Source: Acrasis kona (Eukaryota > Heterolobosea > Eutetramitea > Acrasida > Acrasidae). Taken from it: a stretch of 64,000 nucleotides of DNA. Position numbers and translations under genes: made by a program. Where the stretch lies: assembly GCA_026419775.2 (NCBI GenBank), contig JAOPGA020001408.1, positions 1 to 64,000 on the forward strand, in the 5' to 3' direction. The notes beneath the pieces were generated by a model, which had not been told where the DNA came from, did not search any database, and saw nothing but the letters and a program-made list of their open reading frames with translations. Below, piece after piece: positions 33,132-46,457 of this stretch (its first letter is position 1; every line of letters begins with the position of its first letter).

Positions 33132-34468
33132 ATGAAACCAACAACGTTTTTGTTCCTGGCAATTGTGATTTTCACCTGCAGAGCGAAGGTGACAACATCA
33201 ATCGTTAGTGCGAGAGACTTACACAGCTTCAAATTTGTGTACCTTGATAAATTCTGTTTCGACACCAATTTGGAAGTTGGTACTGACAGAACGGGTTCAC
33301 TCTCATGGAAAATATTGGATTCAAACCTTACCCGCGTACACAATTTGAATGTTAATTTGTATTTTGGTAGTCACTGGTCTGATTTATTAAGGTATGAGTA
33401 TATATTTTGTTGCTCTGCTTACATATTTATAGTGTTAATGACATTTCGTGTAATAACATAAGAAACTTCTCAGTATCGGTGGTGCCACTAAACCAACAAG
33501 ATTATACAACAATTGTCCAGGAAAAAAACTATCATTTTTGGTATTTATTATTGGACGCGTGTGATTTTGAAGCCCCCAGTCCTGATGAAGACTACCTCAT
33601 TGAGATCAAGTTCCACTGGAAGAATGTTGAAGGATACTTTAAAGAAGAATTTAGCTTTGAGAGGCAGGGTCTATTTGAAACATTAATTTTCATCGTACCC
33701 GTGGTTCTGATCATTTATGCATTTGCCGTATATAATGTGATCCGATTATTAATCTCAAAAGTTTTACATTTAATGGTCAGAATTTACTTTGCATCACTGT
33801 GCTTATTTGTGATTCATGTAACAACTCTGCTCGCACATTTTGCGGCCTATGGCAAGAATGGGCATGGCGTTGGCATTCTCAACGATTCTTCTTTGGCAAT
33901 ACGTTTAATAGCGGAGTTGTTATTTATTGCTCTATTGTTCTCTATTAGTAGTGGTTGGTTGATCACTCAAACTTATATCCGTCATTTGAACGTGCTTTCT
34001 GCTCTTCTTGTGACTCTAGCGTTCTTGTATACTTTCTTATTTGTTTGGGTTGAAATCGGAATTTATACAGAGACTGACGCCGAATATATTTTCGAAACCA
34101 CACCTGGAATTGTTATTAGTATTTTGAGGCTGGTTGCGCTCGGCATATTCATTTATTCCCTCGTCACAACAATGAAGAAGGAATTCGATGCCAAAAAGTT
34201 GTTCTTCTACAAAGTGTTCGGTATTTTGTTTGCTCCTTGGTTTGTTATTCTCCCAGTGACTGTTATTATTAATTTTGCTGTACCCTTCTATGTAAGGACT
34301 AAAGTCACGGAGGGTATAACACTGAATGTTGAGATAATTTATTACGCTATCATGTTGGGGATGTTGTGGCACACCAGATTATGTGAATTGTTTAAGGTTA
34401 ACACCAAAAATAGCGAGGGTTTATTCAATGTTGGAAGTCAGAATGAGCAAGTTTATGAAGATTTGTAG
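33132..34468 (+). CDS. GPR180/TMEM145-like seven-transmembrane protein
   Basis: Two exons, 33132..33391 and 33433..34468, intron 41 nt, 431 aa. A signal peptide (TTFLFLAIVIFTCRA) precedes a beta-rich luminal domain to about residue 180, then seven hydrophobic helices (LIFIVPVVLIIYAFAVYNVI, IYFASLCLFVIHVTTLLAHF, LIAELLFIALLFSISSGW and on). The SSGWLI segment and layout match the intimal-thickness receptor/GPR180 (rhodopsin-like GOST) family of Golgi and endosomal membrane proteins. The cytoplasmic tail is short. Confidence 0.8.
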
Positions 34469-34633
34469 ATTAAATAACCTGAAAGTAGATTTCAAATTTA
34501 ACTATAATAAATGTCTTTGAGATTAATTTATATGAAACATGCAACACTCTTAATTAATTGGTTTCCTACTTATCTCTGCATTTTGAATGTTTGATTGTAA
34601 TAGGAACATTCAATTATTTCATTTAACATCAAC

Positions 34634-37600
34634 ATGGGTGATGTTCTTGGTTGGGTTCAAGATAAACTACATAGCGTCATAGGATATTCAGAAGCTAGTG
34701 TTGCTCAATATATTATATCGATAGCGAAAAAATACAATGACCCTCAACGCATTACTGAAGAATTGGCACTTGTGCAAGTGCCGAACAACGACACAACACA
34801 AAAATTTGTAGCCGAGCTGGTGTCTAGAATATCTAATCAATCAAATCAAAGTAATACGATAAAATCAAAGCCCAAAAAGCAGACTTACGATCTTGTGAGC
34901 ATGATCAATGATGACGAGATAAAATCAACCGAAACCAAAAAAAAGGACAAGGGGGATAAAAAGCGTAAAATCGCACATCTTCGCAAAAAAAGCGACAAGA
35001 GCGTTCTTGATGACAATGAACCAGAACCTGAAATCAAAAGAAGACTTGTTGACAACACTCCCGAACCACCACCACAACCTCAAGAATCAGAGCAAGACCG
35101 AAGGGACAAGGAACGTCAAGAACAAGATGCAAAACTCGAACGTATACGTGAGCAGACCAAAAACATTGAGGAAAACAGAGGAACCAAGAAATTACAAGAC
35201 TCTAAAAATGAACTCTTCGAAGATGGCGGAGAAAGGAAGCAAGTCTTATCAAAGCTACGCGACTACTCTAGAAGACGCTACCTCGGAAAAAGAGAAGAAC
35301 AAAAAATCGAAGAACTCATCAAAGAGCTCGAAGACGATGAAGCAATGTGGGCCGACTCCGAGTTGACAGCACGTGAATTAGAAAACAGACAAAATCTCAG
35401 AAACATCATACAGTACGCAAGATCAAGGGAGGACATTAATAAAATCGAAACGTACGTCATGCCTGATGCCTATTACGATGAAGAACTCAAAAAGAGCAAA
35501 CAAGACAAGAGGTTTCAGGTGCTTACAAAAAGATACGAAGAAAAGAAAAACAAAAACAAGAAACCAGAACCAAGCGAACACGAAAAATGGGAAAAGTACA
35601 AGATCGGTTCCGCCACCATGCGCTTCGGAAGTAGAGATCAACAACACCCCGATCAAAACGAAAAACAATACGAATTGATCGTAGAGGACGAGATCGAATT
35701 CATCGCAGAGGACATTCTAAAAGGAAAGATGGAATTACCGGAAGAGTTGAAAAAATTAGAATCAACATCATCAACCGCCAACAATGAACAAGAAGACATT
35801 GAAAAGACCAGAAAGAGCCTACCAATCTATCCTCACAGAGAACGCTTGATGAAGATGATTGCAGACAATCAAGTACTGGTCATCGTAGGAGAGACCGGTA
35901 GCGGAAAAACAACACAGCTCACGCAGTACTTGTACGAAGATGGATACACCAAAAATAATTTAAAAATCGCATGCACGCAACCAAGAAGAGTGGCAGCGAT
36001 GAGCGTAGCAGCACGCGTGGCACAAGAAATGGGAGTCACGTTAGGAGATAAAGTCGGTTACAGCATTCGCTTCGAAGATTGCACATCTCCACAAACCATC
36101 ATCAAGTACATGACCGACGGAATGATGCTGAGGGAATTCCTAGGCGAACCCGATCTATCGAGCTACAGCGTCATCATCGTAGACGAAGCACACGAACGAA
36201 GTTTACACACCGATATTCTGTTCGGACTCGTCAAGGACATTGCGATCGCTCGACCCGATGTGAAATTATTAATCTCATCAGCCACCATTCAAGCGGAGAA
36301 ATTCAGCGAGTACTTTGATGGAGCTCCCATCATTAACATTCCTGGTCGAAGGTACCCCGTGGATATTTTATACACAAAGGCACCAGAAGCTGATTATCTG
36401 GAAGCGAGCGTCATTACCGTGTTACAAGTACATTTCACGCAACCTCAGGGCGATATTTTGGTGTTCTTGACTGGTCAAGAAGAGATTGAGACGGCGTGTG
36501 ATATGTTGAGAGATCGCGTCAAGGGATTTGGTCAAAAAGCAAAGGAATTGATCGTGACGCCAATTTATGCAACGTTGCCCACGGAGATGCAGGCGGAGAT
36601 CTTCAAAAAAACTCCGCCAGGCGCTAGAAAAGTCGTATTGGCCACTAACATTGCAGAAACATCGCTCACTATCGACGGCATCGTATATGTGATTGATTGT
36701 GGATTTGTGAAACAGAATAGCTACAATCCGAGGAGCGGAATGGAGAGCTTGTTGGTGACGCCAATCTCTAGGGCAAGCGCCGATCAGAGAGCTGGAAGAG
36801 CTGGAAGAGTGAGTCCTGGAAAGTGCTTCCGGTTGTACACCAGCTGGAGCTATAAGAACGAATTGTTGAGCGCACCTGTTCCAGAGATTCAAAGGGTGAA
36901 TTTGGGAAATGTTGTATTGCAGTTGAAAACATTGGGAATAAACGATTTGATTCATTTCGATTTTATGGACCCACCTCCAGTGGAAACCTTAATTGCTGCT
37001 CTTGAACAGTTGTATGCTCTTGGTGCGTTGAACGACGGCGGTGACCTGACCGTGATGGGAAGGAAGATGGCTGCTTTTCCTCTCGATCCTCAAATGAGCA
37101 AAATGTTGATTGCTAGCGAGGGCTATGGCTGTAGCGAGGAGGTTGCTTCCTTGTGCGCCATGTTGAATGTGAACGGAAGCGTGTTTCATAGACCCAAAGA
37201 GAGAGCTGTTCATGCCGATAATGCGAGAAAAAACTTTTTTAGACCTGGAGGCGACCATTTGATGTTGTTGGCAGTGTATAAAGAGTGCGAAGAGAATGGT
37301 TTTGATAAGAGTTGGTGTATGCAGAGTTATGTTCAAGTAAAGAGTATGAAGAGGGCACGCGATGTAAGAAATCAATTAATAAAGTTGATGGAGAATGAGG
37401 GCGTAGAGTTGAAAACTAATAATGACCCTGCGTTGATTAGAAAAGCCATCACTGCAGGTTATTTCTTCCATGCTGCTAGTTTACAAAAAAGCGGTAATTA
37501 TAGAACTTTCCACAAACCTCAAACCGTATATGTTCATCCTTCATCTTCCACATATCAGACGCAAGCCCGATGGGTGATTTATCATGAGTTGGTGTTTACG

Positions 37601-37741
37601 AATAAAGAATTCATGAGGCAGATCATTGAGATTGAACCAGCTTGGTTGATAGATATAGCTCCCCACTTGTACAGAAACACGGATATTGAAAAATTAACGC
37701 ACAAGATGCCGAAAAATAAAGGAAGGGCCACTATGGCTTGA
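34634..37741 (+). CDS. DHX16: DEAH-box spliceosomal ATPase Prp2/DHX16
   Basis: Single exon, 1035 aa. An N-terminal charged Lys/Glu region (about 1-390) with DHX16-like [14 protein letters not shown] and RFGSRDQ precedes the helicase core: [17 protein letters not shown] (motif I, about 419), DEAHER (motif II), [14 protein letters not shown], a TGQEEIETA segment, [10 protein letters not shown] and QRAGRAGR (motif VI). The HA2/winged-helix and OB-fold regions follow, ending [19 protein letters not shown]. Prp2 activates the spliceosome before the first step, which suits a genome full of tiny introns. The stop is 10 nt from that of the convergent gene at 37752. Confidence 0.93.
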   Translation: MGDVLGWVQDKLHSVIGYSEASVAQYIISIAKKYNDPQRITEELALVQVPNNDTTQKFVAELVSRISNQSNQSNTIKSKPKKQTYDLVSMINDDEIKSTETKKKDKGDKKRKIAHLRKKSDKSVLDDNEPEPEIKRRLVDNTPEPPPQPQESEQDRRDKERQEQDAKLERIREQTKNIEENRGTKKLQDSKNELFEDGGERKQVLSKLRDYSRRRYLGKREEQKIEELIKELEDDEAMWADSELTARELENRQNLRNIIQYARSREDINKIETYVMPDAYYDEELKKSKQDKRFQVLTKRYEEKKNKNKKPEPSEHEKWEKYKIGSATMRFGSRDQQHPDQNEKQYELIVEDEIEFIAEDILKGKMELPEELKKLESTSSTANNEQEDIEKTRKSLPIYPHRERLMKMIADNQVLVIVGETGSGKTTQLTQYLYEDGYTKNNLKIACTQPRRVAAMSVAARVAQEMGVTLGDKVGYSIRFEDCTSPQTIIKYMTDGMMLREFLGEPDLSSYSVIIVDEAHERSLHTDILFGLVKDIAIARPDVKLLISSATIQAEKFSEYFDGAPIINIPGRRYPVDILYTKAPEADYLEASVITVLQVHFTQPQGDILVFLTGQEEIETACDMLRDRVKGFGQKAKELIVTPIYATLPTEMQAEIFKKTPPGARKVVLATNIAETSLTIDGIVYVIDCGFVKQNSYNPRSGMESLLVTPISRASADQRAGRAGRVSPGKCFRLYTSWSYKNELLSAPVPEIQRVNLGNVVLQLKTLGINDLIHFDFMDPPPVETLIAALEQLYALGALNDGGDLTVMGRKMAAFPLDPQMSKMLIASEGYGCSEEVASLCAMLNVNGSVFHRPKERAVHADNARKNFFRPGGDHLMLLAVYKECEENGFDKSWCMQSYVQVKSMKRARDVRNQLIKLMENEGVELKTNNDPALIRKAITAGYFFHAASLQKSGNYRTFHKPQTVYVHPSSSTYQTQARWVIYHELVFTNKEFMRQIIEIEPAWLIDIAPHLYRNTDIEKLTHKMPKNKGRATMA

Positions 37742-37751
37742 TAAATCTTTT

Positions 37752-38741
37752 TTATTTTATGATTTTGATGCTCTTATGAAGTTCTGCGTCATATAACCGC
37801 TGCAGCTCTCTGATAAAGTTATTCGTTTCGTCGGCTCCTCTAAAAAGAATTGTACAGTTATCAGTCCCTTTGAGTCCTTTTGTGTTCTTGTCTTTCGATA
37901 ACTCTGACTTCTCGAACTTGACAATCAGTTCGTCAGGTCCCTTTATGGTGAGTGAAGAGATGGCCGAGTATGCAACACTCCATCTGACTAGCGTTTTCTT
38001 GACGTCTGATTCCCCCTGCTGCATTTTCACATAATAAATTCTTTTGTTGCTAAATACCACGCATCGTACGTTCTTTTTTTTGTTTTTAATGTAAGCGTGG
38101 ATTTGATATACTTCAGGTTCTGGTATAACACCGAGTGTCTTCTCAAACAAGATCTGTGAATGTTCAGACAACAAAAGCTGTATAATCATCATCCATTCAT
38201 CCCTATCTGTTGGTCTTTCGCACTTGTATCGTTTGTTTGCGCTGCCTTGTTTTTTGCTAATTCCAGTGTCCAAAATGAAGATTGATTCGTCTTCTAAATC
38301 TGCTTCAACAGAGTTTAAAAGTTGAATTGGCATTTTCCAGGATACCCTGAACCTAGATTTCACATCAATAATTACACCGTCAGCGTAGTTCGATCCGTTG
38401 TTTAAATCAAGTTTCGAACTGTTTTTGACCTCGGTGTGTTCGTTCTTAGGTGATGTTGGAATTCTAATACTAGATCTTCTATCATCACCTAGGCTTCTCC
38501 TTTTTTTAGTCTGATCCTCTGTAAGTTTGTATATACTATCGGTACAAAATATTAATGTATTCACTTTATGTGTGCCGTTGCTTTTTATGCGCAAAAATCT
38601 ACCACTTGTCACATATTCGTCATCAGGGTCTAATAAGGTTAGTATTGGGTCCACCAAGCTTTTTGTTTGCTCCAATTTATCAGAACTAGCACTAAGCCCC
38701 TTTAATGAATCGCTCGAATTCCTCCAAGACCTTCTGAGCAT
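37752..38741 (-). CDS. Protein with two PH-like domains, 329 aa
   Basis: Single exon. The N-terminal 25 residues are Ser/Arg-rich. Residues about 40-200 and 205-320 look like two PH/TH1-type beta domains, each ending in an alpha helix (DEWMMIIQLLLSEH; TNNFIRELQRLYDAEL). Strand patterns such as VRCVVFSNKRIYYVKM and SISSLTIKGPDELIVKF-like text support membrane lipid binding. No kinase or GAP domain is present. The assignment rests on pattern, not on an identified orthologue. The AATAAA needed for its 3' end overlaps the stop codon. Confidence 0.55.
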   Translation of the reverse strand: MLRRSWRNSSDSLKGLSASSDKLEQTKSLVDPILTLLDPDDEYVTSGRFLRIKSNGTHKVNTLIFCTDSIYKLTEDQTKKRRSLGDDRRSSIRIPTSPKNEHTEVKNSSKLDLNNGSNYADGVIIDVKSRFRVSWKMPIQLLNSVEADLEDESIFILDTGISKKQGSANKRYKCERPTDRDEWMMIIQLLLSEHSQILFEKTLGVIPEPEVYQIHAYIKNKKKNVRCVVFSNKRIYYVKMQQGESDVKKTLVRWSVAYSAISSLTIKGPDELIVKFEKSELSKDKNTKGLKGTDNCTILFRGADETNNFIRELQRLYDAELHKSIKIIK

Positions 38742-38955
38742 GTTTTTTACAGTGGTTGACTTGAAAGAATTGTTTTGTCAATGCTAAGAAGAATTTACTT
38801 CGAGATAGATGTTTATTTCAAGTCAAATCATTGCATAATTGAATACAAGTATTAACACCACTTGATATATATGTCCTTTTCGTTTTAGGATGCCCGACTC
38901 AAATTAGTTATATTTTTGTAAACTACCTGATTGTGCGCGATTACTTGTACACAAG

Positions 38956-41900
38956 ATGGATCCTGAAGACTTCGATTATCAGGAATCAGGTCAGAACAAT
39001 GTGAATAGGAAAAAATGGGGCAAACCTCAAGCATTTAATATTGCTGACACCAGAGGAAATGAGGACAGGAAGCAAGTCACAGCAACAACAGGCACTCTAA
39101 ACTATCTCGCTCAGCTAGAAGCAAAAAACAAAGAAAAGAAAAGACAGATTGAGGAGAGCACTAACCCAAGAGAAAGGGAAATGAAAGAGCGGGAAAAAGC
39201 ATTCAGCATGAATTGGAACGGGGCAAACGCTGACAAAAAGCCAACCAGACAAGGTAGCGCGAAAAAGTCTTCGAAAAAGTCATTGAGTGGTTTCGATGAT
39301 AATGAGGAAGAAGAGGATATAGAACCACAACCTGTCACTAGATCAAAATGGAACAAGGGTGGCGAAAATGTTGTAATAAAAGCGAGTCAAACATCGAAAG
39401 ACGAGACTGCAATGTTTGAGAGAGCCAATCAACCAAAAGCAGACCAAATCAGAAGAGGATCACTCAAACCAAAAATGTTCGAAGACGATAACAGCGATGA
39501 TGACATGGACGCTCTTGGGGACTCGCTTAATCGCTCGGTTACCTTAAGTAGGAACCAAATAGCTTTTATACGAAAGATGGCGACATCTAGTCAAGATATT
39601 GTGCACCATGATAAAGATTTCTTGTCGGATGACCAAGCAGACCAAGATACCATGAACGTCCTTATTCGTAAAATGAAACAGTTAGACGAGAGCAAACAAC
39701 ACTTATTATTAAAAGTAACCAAACAAAATGTACCCAAACTAACATCATTAGTTTCTTGAGAAGTTAGAAGAAACAGAAAACAAGGAAGTTGACGTTAAAA
39801 TTTTCGAAGATCCTACCGAAATTACAAATTCTCAATCAAACAGCTCAAAATCAGAAAAAAAAGACCAGGTACTTAGTTTTAGATTACATTCTACATGGGG
39901 ACACGAAAGTACCATAGGCCTTACAGAAATTGAGTTCTACGACTCGAACCAGAATAGATATGAAGTTAATGAGCAAAACGTTCGAGTTCGAAATGGGCTA
40001 GGAGCCCACATCAACCTTATGCGTTTGTTCAATGGAAAGATGAATACAAACTCCGAAGCACACATGTGGCAAACTACATTACCCACTCTCAATACGCTTG
40101 AGATTATAGTTACTGTTCCTGCCTCGTTTGAAGTGGCACAGGTTAAAATATGGAACTACAATAAAAATCCAAGCGAGAGCTCGAAGGGGGTGAAGAGTTT
40201 GGAGCTATTAAAAGACGGCCAGATGGTTTGGAAAGGCGATGTTCAAAGAGCATATGGGAATAGCGTTTTTGAACACTTTACTGTGATTGATTTGGAATCG
40301 AAAATGGTCCAGAAGGAGACAAGAAATTATGATGATATACCCATAAAAGTAGCTAAGCAGCCTTCTGTTGAAAAACTTTTCGAAATCAGCACAGCACCAG
40401 CGTCTAGTAGCCCAGAAACTTCAAGTTCTGCTAGCGTTCTTTCAGATATAGATATCACAAATGATTTATCTTATTCACGTCCTGTTAAACTGCAGCGTGC
40501 ATCCTCCAATCAGAAAATAAATCATTCTCCGCGTCTTGAAAAGGAGAATCCGACAGTTAGAGAGCGAGCTGATACAAATCCGCTCATAGAAGCCTACAAA
40601 AAGACTAGACCGGATCAAGTTCCAATATGGTTAAGCGGTCAGGATACAAAAGAGGAAAAGGTAAATTCAAGGCCCCCTAGTCGGAGCAAGCCTAGCTTCG
40701 ATGAGACCAAAGAAGAGGTATACACAAGCGAAGATTTGTTGAGGGATATTGATCGAGAAACAAGCGGCTCAGTTCCAAGACCAAACAACAACTCAAGAAG
40801 ACAAAAAAGACGCACAGATGAAGATTCTAGCACCATAAATTATCAGCAACCAAGCGAAAGTACAAGCCTACCCAACAGTAGACCTGGTAGCAATGGAGTG
40901 ATGCAGCGTCCGCCTAGACCAAGGTCAAGACAAATGTCACCAGTAGTGCCAGCTGCTCAACAAGAAGAGGAGGATTTGGGTTCTGCCAGAAAGAAGGTTC
41001 CATCTAGGGAAACCATCAGACAGAAAACCATTCTGGACGAATCTTTCGATTCCCTTATGCACTTTAAAACAAATCACAAAGGTATGCTGAGCAGAGAGGA
41101 GAACTATGATAGCCAGGACAGCGAAGATAGCGACGATGGATATGAAGTATGTCCCATACAATCTAAATTACTAACGACCATAGATTATATATAGACCCAC
41201 AAGCGTATCGTCTTCGAAACCATCTTTAAATTCCCCACCACCAGTATCTATACCTCCCATATCAACAGCATCTCCAGTTAGCAAGTGGAAGGACAGGGCT
41301 ACCAAGATACCGACCATTCCCCATGCGACACCTGACGACGAGCACTCAGCCTACGATTTGTTCGAAATCCCATCTCTACCAAGAGGCAAAAATCTCCATG
41401 TAAATATTTTGACAAGCTGGGGAGATCCGCACTATATGGGTATGAGCGGCATAGAGATGTTCGATGGGAGGGGTGATTTAATCAAAATTTCAAACGTAAA
41501 GAAGCAGGTAAGAGCGGATCCTGCTGATATCAACGTGCTTCCAGAATACAACAATGACCCTAGGACCGTTGACAAGTTGTTTGATGGCGTGAATCAGACG
41601 TGTGACGACATGCATGTTTGGCTAACTCCCTTCACTAAAGGAAAAAATCATCACATTTACATCACTCTAGATGATGCTACAACGGTGAGCATGATTCGCT
41701 TCTGGGTATGTAAATATTTTATTTTTACTCTTACACCAAAAGAATTACAACAAATCACGTATACATTCATATCGCGGAGCGCGTTACATTGAGATATCTC
41801 TCGACAACACTCCTATTTTTAAAGGCGAAATACAAAAAGCCCCTGGTAATTTGGCGGGATCAGTGAACTTTGCCGAATGTATCTTGTTCACAACAGATGA

Positions 41901-43592
41901 GGATACCATTGAGAAGATCGAATTATATAATTCTGAAAAGTACGGAGGAGTAGAAGAGGAGGATGCCAGTGGCGAACAAAGCACACAGAGCAGACCTAAA
42001 ACAGCAAGTAGAGACGTGGATACAAAGACCATTGAACAAGCAGTTGATGTGCGTCAGTCATCGAATTTCAATCCAGAAGTACATTTCCAAAAAATGAATC
42101 CTAACTCCAGACCAATGACCAGCGCCATTACCAAAAAAGCCTTCAATGAACCTTCGCCTGTACAGAATACTTGTGCCATGAGTGGAAGAGTGATCAAAAT
42201 TTACTTTGCAAGTTCATGGGGCGATTTATATTACGTCGGTCTAACTGGGGTACAGGTCCTTGATGGAGATGGTAACAACATTCCATTAAACGTAAACCAA
42301 TTAGATGCCAATCCCAGAGACATGAACAGTATAAGTGGTCATAGTGGAGATTACAGAACCTTAGATAAGTAAGTTTGCTTACATTACCTTTAAGATTTAT
42401 TATTTTTAGATTAGTGGACGGGAAAAACATCACAACAGATGATAGGCACATGTGGCTGATACCTCTCACCATGGTAGAGAAACCGTATTTGAGCATTGAT
42501 CTTGGAAGACAAACACAAATTCACGCCATCAAGTTTTTCAACTATAACAAGAGTTTGGAGGATTCATTTAGAGGAGTCAAAAAGATTAAAATACACATTG
42601 ATGATAATTGTATATCGCCACCTGATGGCCACATGGTTAGAAAGGCTCCTGGTAATTCTAGTTTTGATTTTGGTCACACCATCAATTTCACAATGAACAT
42701 GAACATACCGTCCCCGAAATCAGTAAGAAAATTCTTGATCTCTTTATGACAATTTCAGAGCGTTCATAATTCATATGTTTTTAATTCTGGCATACAGGAG
42801 GCTATCATTAGAGCAAAATCAAGCAAGTTGGAAACCCCAAGGGCCCAGGATTACGAAACTACTTTGTTACCTTGTGGATGTAAGTGATGACGAATTTAAT
42901 ATTTATAACGTCGCAGATGTTTTCAAACTACATTTAAATTCTTCATACGGAGATCAGTTTTATATAGGCTTGAATGGCATCGAAATCTATGACGCAGTTC
43001 ACAATAAAATTCCACTCACCATAAATAACGTTCAGGCCATACCGAAAAGTATACAAGAACTACCAAACAACAAGAACGACGTTAGGACATTGGACAAATT
43101 GATAGATGGAGAAAATTACACTTGGAACGATCGTCACATGTGGCTGGCTCCCTACATTCCTGGTCAAACCAATTATTTGTATGTGATATTCGAAGAACCT
43201 GTGGCGGTCAGCATGATAAAAGTAAGTGTTTGGTTGAAGTAATCGTGACTCAGTTTTAGATTTGGAATTATTCAAAAACTGTTTCAAGGGGTGTGGAGGA
43301 GTTGGAAATTTATGCAGATGACGTCTTGATCTACAAAGGATTCCTCAGGAAGGCCCACGAACAAGGATCCGATGTGGATTTTGCGCAAAGTATTTTGTTT
43401 ACGAATGACTCCAGTATTGTCAAGAAGGAGCGTGACTACATTTACTCTCGCGTTGGTAGCGACCAGGAGGTTCACTTTTATAATGATTCAAAGGTTGTGA
43501 GCAAGAAGTTACCGAATCCTATGAGGATGATGTCTGTACACTCTCAAAACAACTTGGCACGTCCCATGACCAGTGTTACTCACAAATCATAA
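38956..43592 (+). CDS. KATNIP: Katanin-interacting protein (KATNIP/KIAA0556)
   Basis: Eight exons: 38956..39714, 39752..41146, 41184..41705, 41743..42368, 42410..42722, 42759..42879, 42917..43221 and 43260..43592; introns 36-41 nt; 1457 aa. An N-terminal charged region (MDPEDFDYQESG, Lys/Glu coil) is followed by four or five copies of the KATNIP domain (DUF4457), each with an L(H/N)xxSxWGDxxYxGLxGxxxxD start and an HMWLxP middle (for example STWGHESTIGLTEIEFYD, SWGDPHYMGMSGIEMFDG, SSWGDLYYVGLTGVQVLDGD). The protein binds katanin and microtubules at ciliary bases in animals. Its presence suggests the organism has, or recently had, cilia. Confidence 0.9.
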
Positions 43593-43760
43593 CAGCGATA
43601 ATAAACGGCCGTTACAATATTTTGATTTTCGTTCAACACATCAATCACCCCTTGACATTGACTTCAAGTGTTTTTCTATTGGCTCCCATCAACCTGTCAA
43701 CATCACTATAAATTGTATGTGATTCGAAACCAGTCACAAAAACACAAAACAAAAACTATC

Positions 43761-46355
43761 ATGGACAAGGAGTGGGAGCGCATTCAACAACGTGTACGTT
43801 ACTTTGCTGCCAATAATTATATAACCAATATTTAGGTGTTCACTAACTGGGTGAACAGTCACTTGCGCAAACGCAACTTGAAGGTTGAGAACTTGGTTAC
43901 TGATCTAGAGACTGGTGTTTTGCTAATTCACTTGTATGAGATCATCTCCGACGAAACATTGGGCAAATTCTACCCAAACCCCTCATCCAAGTTCCACAAG
44001 ATTGCCAACTTGAGCACAGTTGTTGACAAGATCAACTCTTTCGTCAGCAGTGTTGGTATCAAAGTTCAATTCAGTGCCGAACAAATTATCGGTCACGATG
44101 CAAGATCCATCCTTGGTATGATCTGGGTGTTGATCCACAAGTTCGAGATTCAAGACATTTCCGAAGAAGAATTGAGCGCACGTGATGGTCTTTTGTTATG
44201 GTGCAAGAAGAAGACCGCTGGATACAACAACGTTAAGGTTACCAACTTCTCCGATTCATGGCAAGATGGTCTAGCCTTCTGCGCCCTTATCCACGCCCAT
44301 CGTCCCGACTTGATTGACTTTGACTCCTTGAACAAGGAAGACAAGATCAAGAACTTGCAACTTGCTTTCGATATTGCCGAGAAGGAGTTGGACATTCCAC
44401 AACTATTGGACGCTGAAGATATGATCAAATACAGACCCGATGAGAAGAACGTCATGACATATGTCGCCTACTACTGGAAGAGATTCGCTGGTGCTCGCAA
44501 GGCCGAACAATCCGCAAAGAAGATCGCCAAGATCAGCAAGCGCGAGAGAGAATTAAGAGATATGGAACACGACTACGAACGTCGTGCCACCGCCTTCAAG
44601 GCCTGGACCGAAGATGCCATCAGAAGCCTACAAGACACTAGCTTCGACCACTTTGGAAACTCATTATCCAAGACTCTAGAGAAGGACGTTGCCTTCAGAG
44701 ATTTCAGAGATGTCCAAAAGCCACCACACGCTGTTGAGAGGATCGATCTAGAAATCTTGTTGACCAACATTCGTAACAAACAAAAGACTGAGGGTCTACC
44801 CGTGTACAAACCACCACAAGAACTCGCCACTGCTGCATTGGCCGAACATTGGGATAGCTTGAACGATCACCAAGACGTCTACGATAAGGCACTAAGAGAG
44901 CACTTGTCGTTGATGAAGCGTTTGGAGTTACTTTTGAACCGCTTCAGATCTCGTGGAAAGAAGATCCACGATTGGCAATCAGGAAAATCAAACACATACT
45001 TGAACGAAGATTTATCCAAATTGGACACAATCAGTGCTCTACAAGCCAAGATCAAGACCCACGAAACATTCGAAGACAACTTGGAGACCGTTGGCAAATC
45101 ACTTGCCATCACCAAGAATGTTGGTGACGATCTAATCAAATACAAGCACGAGGCCGCACCAGAAGTCGAGAGCACCATTCAAACCCTAGACCAAAACCAA
45201 CAAACCATCAAGCAAAAGGGCGAGGAGAAGGCAGTCGCTCTACAAGACGCCCTCAAGCGTCTAGAGGAGATCATCGCCAACTGCTTGGAGTTTGCACGTC
45301 TATCAGAACAAGTCAACATGTTCTTCGATGATGTCGAGTTGGCTCTATCAGAACCAATCAAGGCCAACAGCGTCAAGGAAGTCGAAGCAGCAGCCGATCA
45401 CATCAACAACATTGATCGCGACCTAAACGGTCAACTAGACAATGTAAACAAATTGGCAGATTTGACCCAAAAGATTCAAAATGCAGGATACTCGGCACAA
45501 ATCTACACCGATAACACCTACGAAGGTTTGGCTCAAAAATACAACGACGCCGCCTCACAAATCGATGCCCGCAAGAGCGAATTGGATTTGGAGAAGCAAC
45601 GTCAACGTGGAAACGAAGAGCTCTTGTCCACCTTCGCCAACGATGCTGCCAACTACAAGAAATACACAACCGAGCAACAAAAGGAATTCAACCAAGTCGG
45701 AGCCGGTTCGCCCGAGGAACAAGTTGCCGCGCTAACATCCAAGAGCGAGGGCGTCATTGCCGAGAGCGACAGATTGTACGAGAACTTGAACAACCACATT
45801 GCAGGTCTCGAACAAGCACAAGTTTTGGAACAATCAGATGTGACCCAACAAGAGTTGACCATGCTACATGATAACTTGAACAGAACCATCAACAAGAACA
45901 TTGAAAACTTACAACAAGTCATCTTGTCACAAAAGAGCACCAACTTGAGTGCCGATCAAATCAAGGACTTCCAAGAGACATTCAAGTACTTTGACAAGGA
46001 TAGGGATGGTAAATTGAACAAGTTGGATTTCAAGGCTGCATGCAACTCGTTGGGAGAAGATGTACCCGAAGCAGAGTTGGAGAGAGCCTTCCAAACGTAT
46101 GACAAGAACCGCTCAGGCACGATCAACTTTGAGGAGTTCTTGGAGTACATGAGTCAAGTATCAAAGGACAGCGGTGGATACGAAGATGTTCTTGGTGCTT
46201 TCAGACAAATTGCCAACGGAAATGCATATGTTACAGAGCAAGATTTGAGAAGCTCGGTCGACAAGCAGGAGGTAGACTACTTGTTGAGCAAGATGCCTAA
46301 AGTTGAAGGTGGTTATGACTATGAAGCCTACTTGAAATCAGTGTACAACAAGTAA
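43761..46355 (+). CDS. ACTN: Alpha-actinin
   Basis: Two exons, 43761..43793 and 43836..46355, intron 42 nt, 850 aa. Tandem calponin-homology domains form the actin-binding head (VFTNWVNSHLRKRNL, LLWCKKKTAGYNNV, DGLAFCALIHAHRPDLIDF). A spectrin-like rod of about 450 residues follows, enough for four short repeats, as in amoebal alpha-actinins. The C-terminus has two EF-hands: DKDRDGKLNKLD and DKNRSGTINFEE, both with acidic position-12 ligands or near, then a calmodulin-like second lobe lacking loops. It crosslinks F-actin and is probably calcium-inhibited. Codon use is GC-richer than neighbours, as expected of a highly expressed gene. Confidence 0.95.
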
Positions 46356-46361
46356 AAATAC

Positions 46362-46400
46362 AATTTTTAAATAAATCAACGAAATCTTTTTATCTTCATC
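46362..46400. repeat. Direct repeat copy A (alpha-actinin 3' end)
   Basis: About 39 bp starting AATTTTTAAATAAATCAACG recurs 760 bp downstream at 47122..47160 with about two mismatches. This copy lies just after the alpha-actinin stop and includes its AATAAA signal. Confidence 0.8.
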
Positions 46401-46457
46401 TACTTCGTACTTAAACTATTAGTTCTGTGAAGATGTACTTGCACCACATCAAGATAC

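Noticed and set aside
34634-37741. Possible split of the helicase gene because of the long Lys/Glu-rich N-terminus
   Set aside because: The frame is continuous and the charged N-terminus with its [14 protein letters not shown] segment is normal for Prp2/DHX16.
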